Of a stretch of 7,738 nucleotides of DNA, positions 4,238 through 7,738 are shown one piece after another (the stretch's first letter is position 1; the number at the start of each line of letters is the position of its first letter). The DNA comes from Syntrophales bacterium (GTDB lineage: Bacteria > Desulfobacterota > Syntrophia > Syntrophales > UBA5619). The stretch covers positions 1-7,738 of the forward strand of contig JAQTRB010000060.1 in assembly GCA_028712015.1 (NCBI GenBank), written 5' to 3'. The notes below the pieces were generated by a model, which had not been told where the DNA came from, did not search any database, and saw only the letters and a program-made list of their open reading frames with translations. The position numbers and the translations under genes were made by a program.

Positions 4238-5835
4238 GCACGAAGGATCTGCCCTGGCAGATTCTCTGGAGCAAGGAGAAGTGCTGCCTCTGCGGCCGCT
4301 GCACGGCGGTTTGTCCCGTGCAGGCGATCGAGCTTGGCGTCCACCGGAAAAGGGTCCTGCAAATCGCCCTCGGGCTTTCGGAAAAACCGGGAAATGTCTT
4401 TGGGGTGTACCACGGGATCCGTCAGCGGACGGATATCGCCCACGCCTGCATCGGCTGCGGAATGTGCGACATGGTTTGCCCCAACCACGCGATCCTGCCG
4501 ATCCACAACGACGAGCCGGACAAACTCCGTTTCCACATCAATCAGGGCGGCGTCCCGCGTCGGCGCGGCGGACGCCGCAATGCCCGGGAAAGCCTCCTCG
4601 ACGGCATCAAGTTCATCCGGATTTCGATGCTGACCGACCCGGCGCTGGACGCGGGACGCCATGAATTCGAGCTGCGGACGCTGCTGGGACGGATCCTCCC
4701 GCCGGAGGAGGCGCTCGGGGTCGGTCGCGAGGGCGGCTGGCTCCCGCCGGTCCGGGAAATCTATCCGCTGATCCTGGGGAGCATGTCCTTCGGGGCCCTC
4801 TCCCCGACGATGTGGGAAGGTCTCCAGATGGGGGTCGCCTACCTGAACGAGGAGATGGGAATGCCGGTCCGTTTCGCGACCGGCGAGGGAGGCTGTCCGC
4901 CCAGGCTTCTGCGGTCGCGGTTTTTGAAATACGTCATCCTGCAGATCGCCAGCGGCTATTTCGGGTGGGACGAGATCATCCACGCGCTGCCGGAGATGAA
5001 GGAGGACCCCTGCGCGATCGAGATCAAGTACGGCCAGGGGGCGAAACCGGGCGATGGCGGGTTGCTGATGTGGTACAAGGTGAACCGGCTGATCGCCGCG
5101 ATTCGGGGCGTGCCCACCGGGGTCAACCTCCCGAGCCCGCCCACGCACCAGACGAAATACTCCATCGAAGAGGCGGTCGCCAAGATGATCCAGTCGATGG
5201 CGATGGCCTGGGGTTTCCGGGTGCCGGTCTACCCGAAAATCTCCGCGACTTCGACCGCATTGGCGGTTCTCAACAACCTGACCCGGAATCCCTACGCGGC
5301 GGCCCTGGCGATGGACGGCGAGGACGGCGGCACCGGGGCGGCCTACAATGTGTCGATGGACCAGATGGGGCATCCGATCGCGGGGATCGTCCGCGACGCC
5401 TATCTCAACCTCGTGAAGATCGGCAAGCAGAACGAGATCCCGATCTTCGCCGGCGGCGGCGTCGGGAAAAACGGAAACCTCGCGGCGAACGCGGCCGCGC
5501 TGATCATGCTGGGGGCGAGCGGCGTCCAGGTAGGCAAAACCATCATGCAGGCGGCGGCCGGCTGCCTCGGCTCGGAGGCGGATCGCTGCAACATCTGCAA
5601 CATCGGCCTCTGTCCGAAAGGGATCACCTCTCAGGATCCGCGCCTCTACCGACGGCTCGATCCGGAGAAGGTGGCCGAACGCCTCGTCGAGGTGGTCCTC
5701 AGTTTCGATACGGAACTCAAGAAGATCGTGGCGCCGTTGGGTCGTTCCACGTCGCTGCCCATCGGCATGTCCGACGCGATCGGAATCACCGACCGGCATG
5801 CGGCCGAGCGCCTCGGCATCCGGCACGTGCTGTAG
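4201..5835 (+). CDS. Glutamate synthase FMN subunit with N-terminal 2x[4Fe-4S] ferredoxin domain
   Basis: This 544-residue protein carries the FMN barrel that reduces the 2-imino acid formed from 2-oxoglutarate and ammonia. The N-terminal domain has two bacterial ferredoxin motifs, C28-X2-C31-X2-C34-X3-C38-P and C83-X2-C86-X2-C89-X3-C93-P. The synthase part begins near 185 with GSMSFGALS (193-201), then TGEGG (227-231), IEIKYGQGAKPGDGG (273-287), SPPTHQ (312-317), GEDGGTGAA (373-381) and GGGVGKNGN (418-426). C463, C466 and C471, with C455 before them, take the place of the CX5CX4C site for the [3Fe-4S] cluster. The GATase and GXGXG domains that flank this barrel in one-piece GltB are encoded by the neighbouring genes. 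The strong ribosome site at 4188-4194 fixes the start. The barrel is divergent from ordinary GltB between about 335 and 400, so another amino donor or acceptor cannot be excluded. Confidence 0.9.
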   Translation: MEPDGQLKPSTLSTKDLPWQILWSKEKCCLCGRCTAVCPVQAIELGVHRKRVLQIALGLSEKPGNVFGVYHGIRQRTDIAHACIGCGMCDMVCPNHAILPIHNDEPDKLRFHINQGGVPRRRGGRRNARESLLDGIKFIRISMLTDPALDAGRHEFELRTLLGRILPPEEALGVGREGGWLPPVREIYPLILGSMSFGALSPTMWEGLQMGVAYLNEEMGMPVRFATGEGGCPPRLLRSRFLKYVILQIASGYFGWDEIIHALPEMKEDPCAIEIKYGQGAKPGDGGLLMWYKVNRLIAAIRGVPTGVNLPSPPTHQTKYSIEEAVAKMIQSMAMAWGFRVPVYPKISATSTALAVLNNLTRNPYAAALAMDGEDGGTGAAYNVSMDQMGHPIAGIVRDAYLNLVKIGKQNEIPIFAGGGVGKNGNLAANAAALIMLGASGVQVGKTIMQAAAGCLGSEADRCNICNIGLCPKGITSQDPRLYRRLDPEKVAERLVEVVLSFDTELKKIVAPLGRSTSLPIGMSDAIGITDRHAAERLGIRHVL

Positions 5836-5840
5836 AGGAT

Positions 5841-5848
5841 AGAAGGAG
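5841..5848 (+). promoter_or_regulatory. Ribosome binding site of the GXGXG-GltD fusion gene
   Basis: AGAAGGAG lies in the 18-base gap after the FMN subunit stop codon and ends 5 bases before the ATG at 5854. There is no room for a separate promoter or terminator, so the gene is part of the same operon. Confidence 0.7.
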
Positions 5849-5853
5849 AGGTC

Positions 5854-7738
5854 ATGCCCCAGAAACCAACCATCATCATCCCCGGATCGGAAAAGGGCGT
5901 CCGGGTGGATTCGCGCGTCCTCGAGGAGCGCATCCAGAGGGCCGTCGCCGACGGACACCGGCATATCGAGATCATCGCCCAGGGCCAGCACGGCCTCGGC
6001 GGACGTCTCTGGCGGGCGGGAAATGAGCCCGTTTTCCTTCGTATTCTTGGAACATCGGGGCAGCGGGTCGGCGCGATGGGCTTCCCGGGCACCCGGATCG
6101 ACGTGGTGGGACCCGCCTCCGACGATGTGGGATGGCTCAACTCGGGGGCCCACATCATCGTCCGCGGAAACGCCACCAACGGCATCGCCAATGCGATGGC
6201 CCAGGGGAAAATCTACATCGCCGGGGAGATCGGGGCGCGCGGAATGACGATGACCAAACACAATCCCCGTTTCGAACCGCCGGAGCTCTGGGTTCTGGGA
6301 GGGGTGGGCGATTCCTTCGCCGAGTTCATGGCCGGCGGCATCGCCGTCGTCTGCGGCCACCAGGCGCAGCGGGCCGACAACGTCCTCGGCTACCGCCCGT
6401 GCGTCGGAATGGTCGGCGGGAAGATCTTTTTCCGCGGTCCCCATCAGGAATTCAGCGAGCAGGACGCGCGGTTGACCGTTCCCGACGACGACGAATGGGG
6501 CTGGCTGACCGTCCATCTTGCGGAATATCTGGAGGCGATCGGCCGAGCGGAGCTGCTGGCGGAGCTGACGGGAAATCGGCCGGCCTGGCGGCTCCTGGCG
6601 GCCCGCAAACCTTATGAAAAGGCGGTCGCCCAAACCCGAAGCATGAGCCTTTTTCGCGCGGAAGTCTGGGATCGGGAATTGGGGATGGGCGGGATGATCG
6701 GGGATCTGGCCGTTCAGGAACGCGGCGCCGTTTCGGTCATCACGACCGGTTCGCTGCGGCGGTTCGTTCCCGTCTGGGAGAACGAGAAATATCTGCCCCC
6801 GTGTCAGGCCCATTGCCCGACGGGGATCCCCGTCCGGAAGCGGTGGGAGTTGATCCGAAACGGAAAGATGCGGGAAGCCGTGGACCTGGCGCTCATGTAC
6901 ACCCCCTTTCCGGCCACGGTCTGCGGCTATCTGTGTCCCAATCTCTGCATGCAGGGTTGCACCCGTCGGCAAGCCGACCTGCCGGCGGTCGACACGTCGC
7001 TGCTCGGCCGGGCCAGCCTTCAGGCGGCCGTTCCGGCGCCGGCGCCGTCCACCGGACGGAAGATCGCCGTGATCGGCGGCGGGGCGGCGGGGTTGTCGGC
7101 GGCCTGGCAGCTCCGGATGAAGGGGCACGAGCCCGTCATCCACGACGCGCGGAAACGCCTCGGGGGAAAAATCACCGCAACGATCCCGCGCAGCCGGATT
7201 CCGGACGAGGTTCTGGACCATGAGTTGAAGCGTCTGGAGCGGGAGATCCCCCACAAAACCCTCAAGCGCCCGCTCACCGGAGAGGAGTTCGGAAAACTAT
7301 ATGAGAAATTCGATGCGCTGGTGATCGCCGTGGGGGCGCAGAAGGCGCGGATGATCCCGCTCCCCGGTCATGAACGGGCGGTCGCCGCCCTCGATTTTCT
7401 CCGCGAGAGCCGGCTGGATCGGGCGAAAGCGGGGGAAAATGTCGTCATCATCGGCGCGGGAAACGTCGGTTGCGACGCCGCCGCGGAGGCGTTCCGGCTC
7501 GGCGCCCAATCCGTCACGCTGATCGACATCCAGCCGCCGGCCTCCTTCGGCGTGGAGCGGAAACACGCGGAGGCCGCCGGGGCGAAGTTCCTCTGGCCCC
7601 GCTTTACGAAAGCCATCACGGAGAAGGCGGTGGAGTTGACCGACGGGAGCTCCCTGCCGGCGGACACGGTGATCACGGCCGTCGGCGATCAACCCGATCT
7701 CGGTTTCCTTCCGGAGGAAATCAAAACCGAGAAAGGGG
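5854..7738 (+). CDS. GXGXG glutamate synthase domain fused to GltD-like FAD/NAD(P)H oxidoreductase (3' partial)
   Basis: I translated the frame from ATG 5854 to the window end: 628 codons without a stop, so the gene runs off the edge. Residues about 1-250 form the GXGXG right-handed beta-helix domain of glutamate synthase, with G-rich turns from GQHGLGG and GTSGQRVGAMG to IYIAGEIGARGMTM, VLGGVGDSFAEFMAGG and a Gly-Gly-Lys near 188-190. From about 310 a GltD/DPD-type flavoprotein follows: C317-X3-C321-P, C357-X3-C361-P-X3-C365-X3-C369, FAD dinucleotide motif GGGAAG (408-413), LGGKI (436-440), VIAVGA (490-495), second dinucleotide motif GAGNVG (534-539) for NAD(P)H, and TAVGDQPD (607-614) closing the FAD site. 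It should feed electrons from NAD(P)H to the FMN subunit. GltD is normally a separate protein, and the fusion joins it to the last GltB domain. The first CX2C of the usual GltD cluster module is missing. Further domains may lie downstream. Confidence 0.88.
   Translation, partial: MPQKPTIIIPGSEKGVRVDSRVLEERIQRAVADGHRHIEIIAQGQHGLGGRLWRAGNEPVFLRILGTSGQRVGAMGFPGTRIDVVGPASDDVGWLNSGAHIIVRGNATNGIANAMAQGKIYIAGEIGARGMTMTKHNPRFEPPELWVLGGVGDSFAEFMAGGIAVVCGHQAQRADNVLGYRPCVGMVGGKIFFRGPHQEFSEQDARLTVPDDDEWGWLTVHLAEYLEAIGRAELLAELTGNRPAWRLLAARKPYEKAVAQTRSMSLFRAEVWDRELGMGGMIGDLAVQERGAVSVITTGSLRRFVPVWENEKYLPPCQAHCPTGIPVRKRWELIRNGKMREAVDLALMYTPFPATVCGYLCPNLCMQGCTRRQADLPAVDTSLLGRASLQAAVPAPAPSTGRKIAVIGGGAAGLSAAWQLRMKGHEPVIHDARKRLGGKITATIPRSRIPDEVLDHELKRLEREIPHKTLKRPLTGEEFGKLYEKFDALVIAVGAQKARMIPLPGHERAVAALDFLRESRLDRAKAGENVVIIGAGNVGCDAAAEAFRLGAQSVTLIDIQPPASFGVERKHAEAAGAKFLWPRFTKAITEKAVELTDGSSLPADTVITAVGDQPDLGFLPEEIKTEKG

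Noticed and set aside
4812..6026. A 404-codon plus-strand frame inside the FMN and fusion genes
   Set aside because: Extremely Arg-, Gly- and Pro-rich with no motif; it is an out-of-frame reading of two well-supported genes.
4234..7254. A 1006-codon open frame on the minus strand opposite the FMN and fusion genes
   Set aside because: It is rich in Arg, Asp, Gly and Pro, shows no domain motif, and lies exactly against two genes with clear motifs. High GC at third codon positions leaves few antisense stops.
1..7738. CRISPR arrays, tRNA or rRNA genes, insertion sequences
   Set aside because: No repeat-spacer pattern, tRNA-like cloverleaf, rRNA segment, transposase motif or terminal inverted repeats were seen on either strand.

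Overview
The window reads as a GC-rich bacterial chromosome segment. The evidence is an enhancer-dependent sigma-54 activator, a good match to a -24/-12 promoter, and strong Shine-Dalgarno sites. The split, ferredoxin-containing glutamate synthase is the 'archaeal-type' arrangement, which is also found in anaerobic bacteria such as Desulfobacterota/Syntrophia-like lineages and Clostridia. Sigma-54 rules out an archaeon. Anaerobic deltaproteobacteria-like is my best guess and is inference only.

Layout: (a) 1-147, the C-terminal end of an MFS-type transporter on +. (b) 226-954, a HesA/MoeB/ThiF-family E1-like adenylyltransferase on -, convergent with the transporter. (c) 955-1188, a divergent intergenic region with a perfect 10-bp hairpin in the hesA-like leader and weak sigma-70-type promoter candidates. 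(d) 1189-2793, a NifA-type regulator (GAF, AAA+ with an intact GAFTGA loop, Fis-type HTH) on +. (e) 2794-3106, a 313-bp regulatory region. It holds a palindrome at 2826-2841 (candidate activator site, overlapping a possible terminator for the regulator), a hairpin at 2887-2908 and a sigma-54 promoter at 2969-2984. (f) 3107-4237, 4201-5835 and 5854 to beyond the window end: a three-gene operon for a split glutamate synthase.

The three operon genes together carry every module of a bacterial glutamate synthase in the usual order. Gene 1 is the class II glutaminase with its Cys directly after the start Met. Gene 2 is a 2x[4Fe-4S] ferredoxin domain followed by the FMN synthase barrel. Gene 3 is the GXGXG beta-helix domain fused to a GltD-like FAD/NAD(P)H oxidoreductase. 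The expected flow is glutamine to ammonia in gene 1 and reductive amination of a 2-oxo acid at FMN in gene 2. Electrons would come from NAD(P)H through the gene 3 flavoprotein and/or from reduced ferredoxin through the gene 2 N-terminal clusters.

The main points of interest are four. The GXGXG-GltD fusion lacks the first CX2C of the usual GltD iron-sulfur module. The third iron-sulfur motif of the FMN subunit is altered. A NifA-like activator is encoded immediately upstream of a sigma-54 promoter driving a glutamate synthase operon. The palindrome is a specific candidate binding site for that activator.
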